From: Przewalskia tangutica
Lineage: Eukaryota; Streptophyta; Magnoliopsida; Solanales; Solanaceae
Direction: 5' to 3'
NCBI GenBank assembly: GCA_029844215.1
Contig: CM056728.1
Span: 84,629,676 to 84,693,675 of the forward strand
Length of the DNA: 64,000 nt
Shown here: positions 35,970-48,159 of the stretch, one piece after another
How positions within the stretch are numbered: the stretch's first letter is position 1
Layout of the letters: the number at the start of each line of letters is the position of its first letter
Made by a program: the position numbers and the translations under genes
The notes under the pieces: generated by a model
Seen by the model: only the letters and a program-made list of their open reading frames with translations
What the model was told of the DNA's origin: nothing
The model's database searches: none

Positions 35970-37260
35970 CAAACGGTTAGTGCATAACTGTTAAGGCAAA
36001 AAATGATGATGTATAATTTTAAAAGTAATGCAACTGTGAGTAAAAAAAATGTTATCCTGCAAAAATATGATGCCTGTTGTGTTGATGCGATGCTGCAAAT
36101 GTTGTGATCTCGCCCTTGCGGACGTGTTGCGATTGTGAATGCGGATACGTTGTCCTTACGCAATCGCCCTGTGATCAAGCTCAAGAAAGAGTTTAGTGCA
36201 TAATCGCTAAGACAGAATAATAAAGCATAAAATGAGAAAAATGCAATTTTGAGAACAGAGAAAATCGCCTGCGTAGATGTGATATGTTGATGGCGTCGCT
36301 TTGGACTTGGCGTCGTTCGGATCGTCGTTTCGGACGTGGCGTCGTTTTCGGACGGGGAGTCGTTTTGGACCGAGTCATTTTCGGACTTAGCGTCGTTTTC
36401 GAACGTGGCGTCGTTTTCGGACGCGGAGTCGTTTTCGGACTCGGAGTCGTTTTCGGACTCGACGTCGTTTTTGGACGTGGTGTCGTTTTCGGACTTAGCG
36501 TCGTTTTCGGACGTGGCGTCATTTTCGGACGCGGAGTCGTTTTCGGACTCAGAGTCGTTTTCGGACTCGACGTCGTTTTTGGACGTGGTGTCGTTTCGGA
36601 CTTAAGCGTCGTTTTGGACGTGGAGTCATTTTGGACTTCGGCGTCGTGGTGTCGTTTGACTTAGCGTCGTTTTGGACGAAGTCGTTTCGGACTTCGGAGT
36701 CATTTTGGACTTAGCGTCGTTTGAACGCGTGGCGTCGTTTTGGGCGAGTCGTTTTGACTCGGAGTCGTTTTGGACTCTGAGTCGTTTGGACTCGGCGTCG
36801 TTTTGGGCGTGGTGTCGTTTTGGACTTAGCGTCGCTTTTGGACGTGGCGTCGTTTTGGGCGGAGTCGTTTTGACCGAGTCGTTTTTCGGACTCGGCGTCG
36901 TTTTGGGCGTGGTGTCGTTTTGGACTTAGCGTCGTTTTGGACGTGGAGTCATTTTGGACTGGCGTCGTGGTCGTTTGGACTTAGCGTCGTTTTGGGCGTG
37001 GCGTCGTTTCGGACTTGAGTCGTTCCGGACTCGAGTCGTTTGGACTCGGCGTCGTTTTTGGGCGTGGCGCCGTTTTTGGACGTGTTGTTGATGCTCTGTA
37101 TAATAAATGCTCCCGCAAGCTAAGCTCGAGAAAAATTAGTGTATAAGCGGTAAAAACAAAATGATAAATATATGAGAAATGCAATTATGTGCATAAGGAT
37201 GTCTTTTGTATGATATGTGGGGTGTTGTGAATGCGAGGTGTTGTCCTTGGCGGACATGCT
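35970..37260 (-). repeat. Repeated module flanking the minisatellite
   Basis: A module built around agtgcataa...cgctaag...aaaatgagaaaaatgcaa recurs at about 35975-36045, 36190-36255 and 37135-37180. The neighbouring gttgtccttac/gcggac text also recurs at 36100-36165 and 37220-37260. The 3' internal region was therefore built by segmental duplication. Confidence 0.65.
36311..37098 (-). repeat. 18-bp minisatellite with a 108-bp higher-order unit
   Basis: Unit gtcgttttcggacNNNNN of 18 bp. Six variant units form a 108-bp block seen twice in perfect register (36374-36481 and 36482-36589, four differences). After 36590 the units become ragged (16-19 bp). Sense-strand frames read a Thr/Pro/Lys hexapeptide repeat such as TTPRPK. 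It lies between gag and the polypurine tract, the place where Tat/Ogre elements are known to carry hypervariable tandem repeats. Confidence 0.9.
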
Positions 37261-37439
37261 AGATCTTGCCATCGAGAATTGCCATGATGCGCTTTGTTGT
37301 GATGCATTTGTGAACCATATGGATTGATATGATGTCTTTGTAGTGCGTTTGTATTCTTTGCGTGAGATTCTGATTTGACTCTGGCCGAGGCGATGTGCTA
37401 TAATTTGTTGCGGGATTTGAACTCGATTGTTGATGTCAT

Positions 37440-38160
37440 GCATTTCTCATCAAGAATTTTGTCATATTTTCTCATTCTACTAGTATGAAGAACTTTGTTG
37501 TACATACGCAATATGAAGGACTGCGCTCCAAAGAAAAATTTGTGAGTTTGAGAGGCGGTTGATTCAGCGTTGACTTTGTAGTTTTGACTCTTGATGTCGG
37601 ACGTCGCCTTGTTTGGGACTCATAACCCGCTGGTTCCTACCTTGTCCCGATTTTGAAAAGGGTGTTTGGCACGAGGAGTCTCAATGGAGTTGCTTGTATG
37701 TTATGTGCATTCTTGTTATTTTAGCGAAGGAAAGTTTCCTAATGGTGTGGCCGAAGCCGATTTAGGCCGCTCACGTATCCCAGTGAGGGAATCAGTCATG
37801 GCGTAGTTCATCAAGTGAAATTGGGTAAAATTAAAATTTCTAGATGTGGGACCCGGCAGACGGCCGCTACGTATCCACCAAGGGAATCGTGTCAAACGTA
37901 GTTCCAATTATTACATATAAAGGGCAAAATGCATTAAACTAACTATTTCAGACTCGTCGTAGGCGGCGCGAGTCCACTTCTTGCTCTGTGTCTTGATGGT
38001 CGAGTCTTCACGGGATCATCTCTTGCCGCACAACCAGACGAATGACTTATTCAATAGTTAAACAATCTCGGCAAGAGCACCTCCTTTCTCTGCGGTTGGT
38101 TGATGATTCAACTTTCTTCCCTGCGGTTGGCGTAATAGTCCGCTTCGGTATCTTCTTCAT
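37440..38160 (-). other. Internal region between gag and the minisatellite; no gene
   Basis: No protease or RT motif in any frame. Short open frames only. A ccaaccgcaggg text recurs at 38090 and 38115 on the minus strand. Confidence 0.45.
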
Positions 38161-38164
38161 TTTT

Positions 38165-39900
38165 AGCTATCATGTTCACACAGCATCTTCATAACCGGAA
38201 GAAGGTTATTGTTTGCATTGAGAGGAGCATCTTTCACCGAATGACTCCTTCCTCGATTAACTCACTCTACGTCGCTCGAGGGTATAACAATTTCGATGTC
38301 GTGTCCTTCTCGCCGGAGTGGTATGCACAATGTTTAGTTTTATCGTGCCCTCGGGAGGTAGGCTCAGGGGTATTTACGAATTGGATGGAGTATTCTGCGG
38401 CTTTGCCTTCTCATACACTTGGGCTATGGGTTCGGCTAAGGTGTATAGGTTTTTGTCGGTTTTCTTTCGGCATCTATGCTGGGTTTGGGTCCGTTTGGAG
38501 TGCGGGTTCGTGATTGTGGTAGTATTTTGGGTATCGCTGTTGGGTATGGTAAGCAGATACGGGTAGCGCAAAGGTCGATAATATGAATGTGGATTTTGAG
38601 TGTTTTGGTAAGAAGGCGGTGGGCTTTGATATACCGATGTTGTTACGCCTATGCTCGAATGACCACGATGGAGGTGATGCATCTCTTCTCCTCGGGAGGT
38701 ACCTCGATGGAATTTGGTACCATGCTCGCGCTGGTTACTGTAGGGCTGTCAAGTTTGTAATCATGCCTGTCTTAATGCTTTCTTCACGAAGTCGCCCATT
38801 CTTACGACTCGCAAAACTTCGCCCAATTACACTGATCATTCTTTCATAATATGTCGCGTCTTTTAACTACTGCACGAACAAGGTGGTCATTTCGCTCTCT
38901 GCCATTGGGGGTTGAACCTTTGCTGCTTCTGACCGCCACCTCAGGGCGTATTCTCTGAAAGTTTCTGTAGATTTCTTTTCAAGTTTCATAAGATAAAATC
39001 TGTCCAGGACAGTGTCAGTGTTGAACCTGAATCTATCCATGAAATCTTGTGCCATGGCGTTCCAACCGCCCCATTTTCGGTCTTGGCATGTGTACCAATC
39101 CAGCGCCTCGCCGGTTAGACTCCTGATGAATAGCTTCATGATGATTGCTTGATTTTTACCAACCCCAATCAATTTATCGCAATATGACCTTAGATGAGCT
39201 CGAGGATTCCCCTTTCCATCAAACATGTCAAATTTGGGCACTTTGTACCCCATAGGTAATTCAACGTCGGGGTGCATGCATAAGTCTTCATATTCTAAAC
39301 CCTCCTCCCCCTTGTTCATCTGAATGTTTTTGAATGCTTCTTTCAAGCTACGAATTTCTTTTGCCACATTTTCATCAGCTCTAGCTCGATGCGCTCCATT
39401 TCCTTGTATTGATCTGCTCTTGAGAGGATGCACACCTGATAAATGGTTGGCTTTGGCCGGATGTGCTAATCCTCATATTGTTTGTGTGCCTCTGCTCGTA
39501 TTGGCGGCTTGGCAATTTGGGTTGAGTGGGGAGATATAAGTAGGTGGAGGTTGAGATGTGTATGTAGTGAACAGGTCATTTTGGAGTCGGTTTGCAAATT
39601 GGCCAGGGCGAGTGACATTTTGGTGTGGTGGTATGTCATGCGGCCTCTGCGGGAGCTTTGGTGAAGTGGAGGCTCAGTGGCTTGTGATACGATTGCATTT
39701 GTCCCTTGCTCTGGGAGTGGTGCATTCAAGCTAATAGACCGGTTTGTGATGTTTCGGAGCCTTTCTATTTCGGCTTGCATGATTTCCATTTGCTGCAATA
39801 GTGTGGCGAGGTGTTGATCATTGGTGTTTCGCTCGACGCCTCTGCATCCTCTACATGAACGGGATGAGTCCTAAGTTGTTTCGTCCGGTGCTTCGGATTA
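38165..39900 (-). pseudogene. gag: gag of the Tat-like element (amber and frameshifts)
   Basis: Structural protein of the element. Fragments in order on the minus strand: a coiled-coil-like start with QMEIMQAEIERLRNI (39798-39466); the retrotransposon gag core 39433-38867 with MPKFD-like VPKFDMFDGKGNPRAHLR, GEALDWYTCQD, FRFNTD and ETFREYALRWRSEAAKV; then TAG at 38867-38869, after which the same frame stays meaningful to a TAA at 38735 (ERMISVIG, LREESIKTG). Further downstream, NLYTLAEPIAQVYEK (near 38450) and KHCAYHSGEK (near 38310) are the usual Ogre-type gag C-terminal motifs. At least one amber, two frame changes and more stops. Confidence 0.8.
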
Positions 39901-40723
39901 GTCATTGGATGATTGTCTACTAGTCGACGCTAATCAACCTTTTGGGGAATAAGCTAGGCAAAAATAAACCTTTAACAAATGAGGCAAACCAAGTTAGTAT
40001 AATATGCAAAAGCTGCGGGCAATATATACAAATAAGCAAATTGCAAATCAAGTGCGTGTTCTAACATGTTTGGGACCTCTTTATGCCAGAGGTAGGCCTA
40101 AACGCCAGATATGCGAGATTATGATAAATTTGTCCAAGCCCATTCGTAATGCTTTCGTTGGAAATGGCGACCAAATGGACGGTGCACTTTTCCCAATTTC
40201 AGCATGTCATGATTGGGTTTGGATTTGTCTGTCATTGTCACGCCACACATAATATCTTTGGTTGGTCGCCAAGTTGCGAAACGTCGACAAGTTTGGTGTT
40301 TTCCTAATTGTGGTGTCGATGCAGGGCCCGACCACCTAAGGTAAATGTATGCATGCCCTAAAATAAAGGGTGGTATAGCTCTATCCGAAGTTGCTAAGAT
40401 TTGGCTTTTTCTAGACGCAAGGTTCCTGCGGACAACTCGAGTGAGAAGGCTACGCGGTGATCGACGAACCGATCTAACTCGTGCAGCGCCAACTCTCTTA
40501 AAATTTGGGTATTTGAAGAAATTTGCGGGTCGTGAACCTCATGGCGTGAGTGTGTGATTGTGTGAATTTTCAGTGGAAGAAATATGAGCGAATGCCGGTT
40601 TAAGGAAAGCGATGGCGGTAGCAATCAAAAATAAATAAAACAAAATACAACACACAAAAATAAAATGCCAAATTAATTGCCAAAAAATTATCCTAGATCT
40701 GGTGTGGTTAAGAACCTAAATAT
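39901..40723 (-). other. Leader between PBS and gag of the Tat-like element
   Basis: About 820 bp without a domain. Contains short open frames only. Long leaders are usual for this group of elements. Confidence 0.5.
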
Positions 40724-40739
40724 CCCGGTGAAATCGCCA
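40724..40739 (-). other. Primer-binding site of the Tat-like element
   Basis: Minus strand TGGCGATTTCACCGGG begins two bases after the LTR end. Its complement ends in CCA as a tRNA 3' end should. It partly matches the Arg-tRNA type PBS known for Tat/Ogre elements, but I cannot name the tRNA. Confidence 0.6.
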
Positions 40740-40741
40740 TT

Positions 40742-43700
40742 TGCTGCCCTTTTTGTCATGCATTTATTTTCTAAACTCCTGCTTAAATAAAAAGGGTTAG
40801 AAAATAAATATAAAAGCTAAAAATGCAAAAGTGCTAGAAATGCAAAAGAATTGCAAAAGATGCTAAAATGTTAAAAGGTGTTAGAAATGCTAAAGGGTTG
40901 CTAGAATGCTAAGGGTTCGCGGAGTCGCCACCTAATTAATTTGGGTGAATTAGGACACCTAAATGTTAACTAGTTTAAGGTAACATTAACTCCATTTTAA
41001 TGGTCTGCTAAACTTAATGAGATTCTGGGCAAGGGTTCTTTATTATCCTAAAGGGAAGGGGTTAGGCACCCTAAAGGATCCGCTAACTTGCGGTTATCCG
41101 TTCAAACCTAGGGTAATTATTATGCTATTGAAAATGCATGTTTGAAAGATATTTTAATAGGAAGTATTTTTTGGCAAAAGATTAATAAGATTAGTGCTAT
41201 AAAATGCGTGTAAAGTTTAAAGCATGCCTTAAATAATATATAATGCAAAATAGATTAGTTGACTAAATGTACACATTTGCCTGCCTTGATTAGTATAACA
41301 CATGCTTAAGAGGGTTTTCTTAATATATAAAAATAAGATTTCTATACGGGTGCTATAGCAAATGGGTTAGAAATCTTGAAAATAATATCATAGCTACATA
41401 TGATTAATTATGCAAGTTAAGATTATTGGGTGGTTTATTATAAATGCTAAACAATGTATGGCGTGCCTAAAGTAATTAACTTAAGGGAAGCAAAATTAAA
41501 TTAATTTCTATTTATTGATTCAAGGTTTGACTATTCTAAGTATTCTATTAATTACAAAATTAAATAATTAGGCAACAAATTTCAAACAAATAATATAGAG
41601 GATGGATATGATCGCGGCTTCCAAGATGCGTGGCGACATCGTCTTATCCTATTTTGTCTTAGGAATTTCTGAAGCGGGAATGCAAATGCGGGTGTGGGTT
41701 GCCATTTGAAATGACTTGCGATGAGTCTCGCCGTGAGACTCTTTATTTTGCTCCGGTGCGTGCCATGTAAAAACAAGAAAGATAAGGATTAGTATACACT
41801 CTGAATTTTATCATGCACAAAATAAATATCAGCGTACAAAGTAACACACATATGAACATAAATTAAGGAGGAGCAAAATAATCAACGGTTAAAACTTAGA
41901 ATCAAACAACGGAAGACGGCCTAGACTTAAGCAGATTTAGACAAAAGGGACATGTAATCGGGAGGCCCATGCAGGAAATCACCAACCAATGAAGTGAATA
42001 TAAGTTTCCTCTATTACTCTTGCGACAATCGTTTTCAGATCGGTTTTTCCAGGACGCAGTCAAACACTTTTTCATTATCAAAGGATATTAATATGCTCAA
42101 GGTAAGGACAATGAAATAAGGAATTTGACTAAAACTTTATTTTTAGGCGTCATCTTTTAAGAACAAACTCATATGACAATAGCAAGAACGATCTACTACA
42201 AGTTCTGAGAATAAAGTTGTTAATAATGTAAGGGGACAGTATGACTTCAGACCTTAGGTTAAGGCACTAATACTATATTGACCCAAATAAACTTCGGCAC
42301 TTCATATATATGCTTCTCTGGCATTACTAATCTAAAATACTTCAAAGCAATAATTGACAGCAGGTCACTTTGAATATAAATCTCTTGAGTTGTATAGATT
42401 CCAGATTTAGACGTTTCTTTTAAGAAAGACAAATTCCGACAATTTTAAGCTTAGTTAAATGAGACCAACACATACACACAAGACCTTTTATCATGTTTTG
42501 CCATCCCAAAATCGCAAACGAGCAACTTATCACTTATGCTAACAGAGACACACAGGTGTGCAACATAGAAAACAGGACACCATATTATATGAGTCATAGA
42601 GGGATTGAAGTTAGTCTCTGCTTAATAGGAAATACGAGATATACGAAAAAACATTATGGCCGAACCTCAGACTCACTACCAACATCACAGTCGTTGCAAA
42701 ACAAGTACTAAAATGGCGTGCCAATCATATTATACTAAAGATAAACCCAGACTAACAAATTTGCCTCGGAACAATCGAATAAACAAGTTAAACAGCAATT
42801 AAACAGTAACTGACATCACGTTTATGCATCAATGAACCAATAGTCTGAACGAGCTAATCGACACATATTTGACACGATATACGCAACAATACAGAAGTAA
42901 ACAGGGAGGGTTTCGGGTTTACCTTCTCTGGGCAGCGAACCGGGGCAGCGTATCAAGTCGTCGGCTCACTCGACGGGTTTCGGTTTTGCGAGGCGAAACA
43001 GAAGGGAAGGCTTAGCTTGCTGGTTTCTTGGCTTAGCGTTTGCTATTGCTTTCTGATTGAATCCCCCCGGATGCTAATTTTCCCATTTTGGATACTAAAG
43101 GATTCCGAGTCATTCACCGATGCCCTTCTTCATGTCTAAATCGCTATATATATAGTCGCGATTAGGGGTTCCAGTTTTGGTAGCATTTTTATGGCGATTT
43201 GGCTGACTTTGACAGACGATTTTGGTGTAATTCTGGAGTGATTTTGTGGATGATAATTTGGGGTTAATTTTAGTACAGCTCTAGTTATCGTTAACTTGGA
43301 AGATTTGGTACTAATTTAAGGCGATTTACTGTTGTTAATTTGGGAGGATTTTGTGTGATTCTGAGCCAGATTTCGGATGGTATTTATGGTAAGCTTTATG
43401 GGGACGATTTGGGTATGATTTTGGTTGTGATCTTTGAGAAGATTCGGGGTGCGTTTTTGTAGGGATTAGATGATAGAGGCGGTCGATTTAGGAGGTTTTT
43501 TTTTTTTTTGGTTTGAGAATTAGGCTTTGTGTATATTGGTAGGGATGAAGAGATGATAAGGGGTGCTGGGCCACGGTTTGTTGGGCTTCTGTTTTATTTT
43601 TAGGGAATAGGGGCTGGGACGATTTTGGGCTAAGGGAAATGATAAGTTGGGCTTGTATTATTAAAGGTTGATAGTATGTTTTAATTTGGTATTGGGTATT

Positions 43701-44450
43701 AATTTTAAGAGTTAATTTTAGGTTAGTTAATTAATTAATTAAGGCCTTTAGGTATTTAATTAGTTAAGTTATTTAATTAGTATTAGTTAGTGATAGATTA
43801 ATTAGTTTTAGGCTTAGTTAATTAGCTAATTAATTCTAGGCAAGTGTATTAATAATTAATTAGTGATAACTTAAATTAACACATGTGATTAAACTAATTA
43901 GGTGCTTCATTAATCTAATTGTTATAATAAATAAATGCGGGCGTGCTATTTAATTAATGCTCAATACTTTAAAATGCGACGCTATTATTTAAAATCTTAT
44001 TATTATGCATTATTGCAAAATTAAAATTGAATTGAGTTTATATTAAATTACTTAAATGCCGAATGCAAGTACGATATTTAAGAATTGTTTAAAGCCTTAT
44101 AAATGCGACGCTATTAAATGTATATATTAGATTGACTTTAAATTACAAATGATTACTAATTAATGCGGCTATGCTGCCTGACCCGACGTTATCGCTAAAT
44201 TATTTATTTTATGCATTTATTAATTATTTAGGAATTACGACAAAGCTTAAAGTTAATAAGTGTGGGCGCGGGACTCTAAATGCTTAAAACTCTACGTAAG
44301 ACGCGATGCCATTATTAAATTATTTATTTATGCAGATTTATGTTTTTTTATTGTTGTATTTTATTATAAAAATCCTAAAATTATTTTTACAAAATTAGTG
44401 TAATTTTATGGTTAATGGCTGGACGGGAGGGTCAAAATTGGGTGTCAACA
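40742..44450 (-). repeat. 5' LTR of the Tat-like element
   Basis: Near-identical to 31847-35535. The start is ttgctgccctttttgtcatgc against ttgtcgcactttttcggcatgc in the other LTR, so the terminal 20 bp are oddly divergent. Confidence 0.85.
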
Positions 44451-46592
44451 ACCGCATGACCACAAAGGCCGCACACTAACCTGGAACTCTCGTAGCTCCG
44501 CATAGGTCCCCTGGACCCGCATGAGGTATTCTCGAATCATGGTCCCCATCACTTTGAGTCTACCCCGCGTCGGAGGCGACTTAACCCCGATATCATGTCA
44601 AGAGGTGAGTGATATAATACTAACACAACAACTTATCGTTAAACAACATAAGCACAACAAGGGAAACCCCTTTACACAAACATCACAAGATACTAACACA
44701 CGTAGCATCCTAACATGTTTACTTATCAAATCAACAAGAAAGTATTACAAGGCTATCACAAACCAACACAATCAAGTTATTCACACAAGGTACTTTCTAC
44801 TTTATGTTAACAAGTTCGGGTTTTTATCCCCAAAGTACTTCATACATTAACTCTTTAAAAGATCTGTTTCTTTCACGAAGTCACAATGCAGTAGTATAAA
44901 AATAGAGTGACTATCTTTTTAAGTAAACCAAAACACTTCTCTTTGTAAAATCAAGTAACAACATTCTTTTCCAAACGTTCAAGTTTGCCTAATTTTAAAT
45001 ACTCAAGTTTCTCATTTTCGAAAGGTTTCGTAGTTCATAGTCTTAATCACGTAATAAGATAATTCTCTTTTAAACAATTTGAGAAACATATGTCTTATGT
45101 GTGAGTAGGTTATTCTTGTTTATAACAATCTTATTAAAGCAGCCATGATCTAGGAAATGTAATATCATTTTGTCTCATCTTAGCTTCTATGCAGATGGAG
45201 GTTTCTACTGGTTTTAATAATACTTAATTAGTCAATACATTTCCCTTTATTAACGCTGCAGTGGTTTGTTCGATACTTATTCTCATTTCCGAAATCAGTA
45301 AAACATTATCCCTTTTGAAAACCAAGTACTCATTACTCACGAATGAGGTTTCACACTTTTTAACAAAATTCATATTAATTTAATTAAGTCAAGTCTCTTA
45401 TCTTTTAAGATCAAGTCTCTTAACTTCTAAAATCAATAAACCATTCTTTTTATCTCTCTTAAGTCGTTATACCTAACTTCCCATAAAGCTAGTATAACTC
45501 TTAAGCTTTTAAAACCAAGCCTTACTCTTCTTTCAAAAAGGTTTCTTAATTCTTTTGAAATACTTCAAGATTCTTATTATTTAAACTCAAGTCAAAAGAC
45601 ATCGGAGTAAAACCACGTTCAGTTAACACACGTACGTCTACCGTACTATATATATATTCTTTTAAAATATCATGCTCAAGAGGATAGGAAGAATCACATA
45701 CCTCGCGACGATTATCGACTATTAGCAAAACGCTCCACGGCTATAACCCGGCTAGCCTTGTCCACCATTCAAGTAGAACATGCTACTCGCAGAACTTTCA
45801 ACCTATAAAGGCCATATACGTCTATCAACGTCTAGACTACTCTGTAGAATATTCTAAGCAGTAGGTTCTCTATTCTACGGAAAATCGGGCAGCATTTCCC
45901 TACCCGTTAAGCTACACAAGTCTACTGTAAATACAGTCCTTGTAAGTACAGTTTAATCTTCTTCTTTAATATCCTTCTGATGTGATTTCAGTTCAATTCT
46001 CTTCTCTTATACCATCCTTCTATATCTTATACTCATATCTATACTATTACAATATGTAATTTCCAATTACAATAGAAGGACAAGAGTATTTACCTCGATA
46101 AGCCCAAAATTATCCAAGTTTAAATGTCGATCCTGAGCAACGTTTAGCTCCTACTCTGGGCGCTCCAACCCGCTCCAAACAACCCTTAGAAGTTCTACGC
46201 AACTTCTTCTTAATACTTCAACCGACTATGAAGATTTTCCTTAGGTTTTCGTTTTTGTGACTGAAGGGAAGTATAATAGTATTTCTGGGCTTTTAGTATA
46301 GGTGTAACCTTGGAATACTACAAGGTATTTGGGCCAAGGTATTTTGGAATAGTAACAATACTTGGAGAATACTTTTCTACCAAGGGGGGGTGTATTTTAT
46401 GAGAACAACTCAAGGTAGGGGGGGTACTCTCGGCTAGCACCACTAGGAAGGGGGGAGGGGGTACCTCTCGGCCAAAAGGCCTCTCAAGGGGGAGGGGGGG
46501 CTCTTTGGACGAGAGCCTCTCCAAAAGGGGGGAAGGGTTTTCAAGACTTAGAAAGTGATTGAGGGATGAAGAAAGTCTTCAACAAAGGGGGG

Positions 46593-46600
46593 TATTTATA
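46593..46600 (-). promoter_or_regulatory. Putative LTR TATA box (B, 5' LTR)
   Basis: TATAAATA on the minus strand, same context as 27942-27949. Confidence 0.6.
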
Positions 46601-47089
46601 GGGAATTCAATGGCCATGATCAAGACAAGTGGGGGGCAAGTGGAAGGTGAGGATTTGCCCAAGTGCCCCCTAGCCATCTACTCCTCAATTCACTCCAAAC
46701 ATTGACCCATGGTTTAGGCCACAAAACATGGCACAAAAACGTGCATCAATCGGCCAAGAATCCGCCAACTTGAGGGTGACAAGTGTCGCCCTCTCGTTGG
46801 TCCAAAATATTTCATCTCTAGGAAAAATCCGCAAAAATAATAAATGACATAGCCGTAATTTTCGCTTCGCAAGTTTTGGAAAACGTTTCGTCGGAAAACG
46901 ATTCTTTTCGTGGGTTGTGAACAAAATTTCGACCCTTGCCTACTTAAGGCTTAAACTTTTATACGTACGCCCTCACGTACATACTCTGGAAATACAGGGT
47001 ATAACAAAGGGCTAACACGGGGTTACATGGTAGGGTGATTTAGTGATATTATAATTGAGATTAAATTATTGTTTTGGTCTAAAAATATC

Positions 47090-47392
47090 TCATTGGATAT
47101 GAACGGGTCTTTGACTCGGAATAGAAGTGGGTCGGACCTGGGTCGGTGTGGTGACATCGAAACTAGCTCGATTTGGGAAGAACATGCTCGGTTTGAGAGG
47201 TGCGCCTGCTGACCGAGAAACTGTACCGAGGTGTGGGAGATTGATCACGGGAAGGGCTGGTCCAGTAGGCACTGGGATAGCCGGTGTCTGCTGGTCCAGA
47301 TCCCGAGACGACGGTCGGACCAAATGGTGGATCACATACGGTGAGAGCCCATCATCCAGAAAATTATAGGAATTAGACACAAAATTATGCAA
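47090..47392 (-). pseudogene. copia integrase-RT linker region
   Basis: Pro/Ser-rich open frame (PAIPVPTGPALPVINLP, HLVRPSS) in the position where copia polyproteins have a low-complexity link between integrase and RT. No catalytic motif. Confidence 0.5.
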
Positions 47393-47653
47393 CTTAGCAA
47401 ACAGAAAGTTGGTTTCCTAAAAAATTACATGGCAACTAATGATGATTTTATTAGAAGATAAATTATAACATTTATAACCACGATGATTAGACGAATAAAC
47501 CAAAAACACACAAGTGGTAGAGCATGTTTGTAGTTTGTTTATTGTAGTGGGGGGAAGAGAGGATAACATAAACACTCAAACACTTTAAGATGAGAATAGG
47601 ATAGATCCTTGTGATAAAGAATTTTGAATGGAGATTGGTATACTAATCCTTTG

Positions 47654-48155
47654 CTAGGGGAGTATGTTAAGTAGGTAAGTGGTCATTTGTAAAGCATGAT
47701 ACCAAAATGAAGGTGGTAATAAAGTAGGGGGCAAGTAATGTTCGAACAATATTATTAATGGTACGTATTTTTCGCTCGATTTCTCATTTTGTGAGAATGT
47801 ATGTGGATAAGAAAACCAGAATATACCATTAATGTTACAAGATTCTCTAAGCGGCCCATTATCAATTTCCTTTCTATGATCACATTGAATATTTTTAATT
47901 TTTCGTTCAAATTGGGTACAAACGAGTGCTCTAAATGAGAGAAATGTGGAATAAATTTGAGACTTTTTAGATAACGGAAAAGTCCAACACATAATAACGG
48001 TAGTCCAAAGAGCTCAAAACAGAAGATGTGCACAAATCACTATGAATAATATCAAATGACAATATAGTAATAGAATTGGAGGCAACAAACGATAATTTAA
48101 CATGTTTTTCAAGCGAACAAGAAGGACAAACTGATCTATTTGAAAATTGCTAGAA
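47654..48155 (-). pseudogene. copia integrase with GAG-pre-integrase zinc motif
   Basis: Inserts element DNA in the host chromosome. A CPSCSLEKHVKL-type motif near 48080-48140 is the tail of the GAG-pre-integrase/zinc region. Integrase core follows in the frame 47992-47654 with FERKIKNIQCDH, EIDNGPLRE and the terminal LPPSFWYHALQMTTYLLN. An overlapping second frame (48033-47755) holds the preceding part, so a frameshift lies near 47990. Confidence 0.75.
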
Positions 48156-48159
48156 TTGA

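Larger units (their letters stand above)
31847..44450 (-). mobile_element. Tat/Ogre-like non-autonomous LTR retrotransposon
   Basis: Minus-strand element with two LTRs of about 3.7 kb (40742-44450 and 31847-35535), PBS 40739-40724, gag about 39900-38165 and polypurine tract near 35550-35536. On the minus strand the LTR begins TGTTGACACCCAATTTTGACC, a start common in Tat/Ogre-type elements. No RT, RNase H or integrase is seen in the 5.2-kb interior. LTRs are almost identical over long stretches, so the insertion is young. Flanks share acc but a full 5-bp duplication is not resolved. Confidence 0.85.
24864..47006 (-). mobile_element. Element B: gag-only gypsy element nested in copia and hosting a Tat-like element
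   Basis: Complete minus-strand insertion with 5-bp TSD: 3' LTR 24864-28355, polypurine tract, noncoding region, gag, PBS 30934-30924, 5' LTR 47006-30939. The 5' LTR is split by a 12.6-kb insert (31847-44450). Net length without the insert is about 9.5 kb. LTR ends match element A, but the interior of the LTR and the gag differ, so B is a sister subfamily. No pol. Confidence 0.88.
30939..47006 (-). repeat. 5' LTR of element B, split by a Tat-like element
   Basis: LTR sequence runs 30939-31846, is interrupted, and resumes at 44451 with accgcatgaccac, then continues to ...ataaca at 47006. The two pieces together align with 24864-28355 (break at the catagaccgcatg of 25816). Confidence 0.85.

Noticed and set aside
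36284..36664. Plus-strand FGRGVVFGLGVV repeat protein
   Set aside because: Antisense reading of the Tat-like minisatellite; any multiple-of-three repeat leaves such frames open.
31847..44450. Exact 5-bp target duplication of the Tat-like element
   Set aside because: Left flank ends gacca and right flank starts accgc; only acc is shared, so I do not claim a duplication.
47127..47369. Plus-strand ORF as a host gene
   Set aside because: Antisense of the copia integrase-RT linker.
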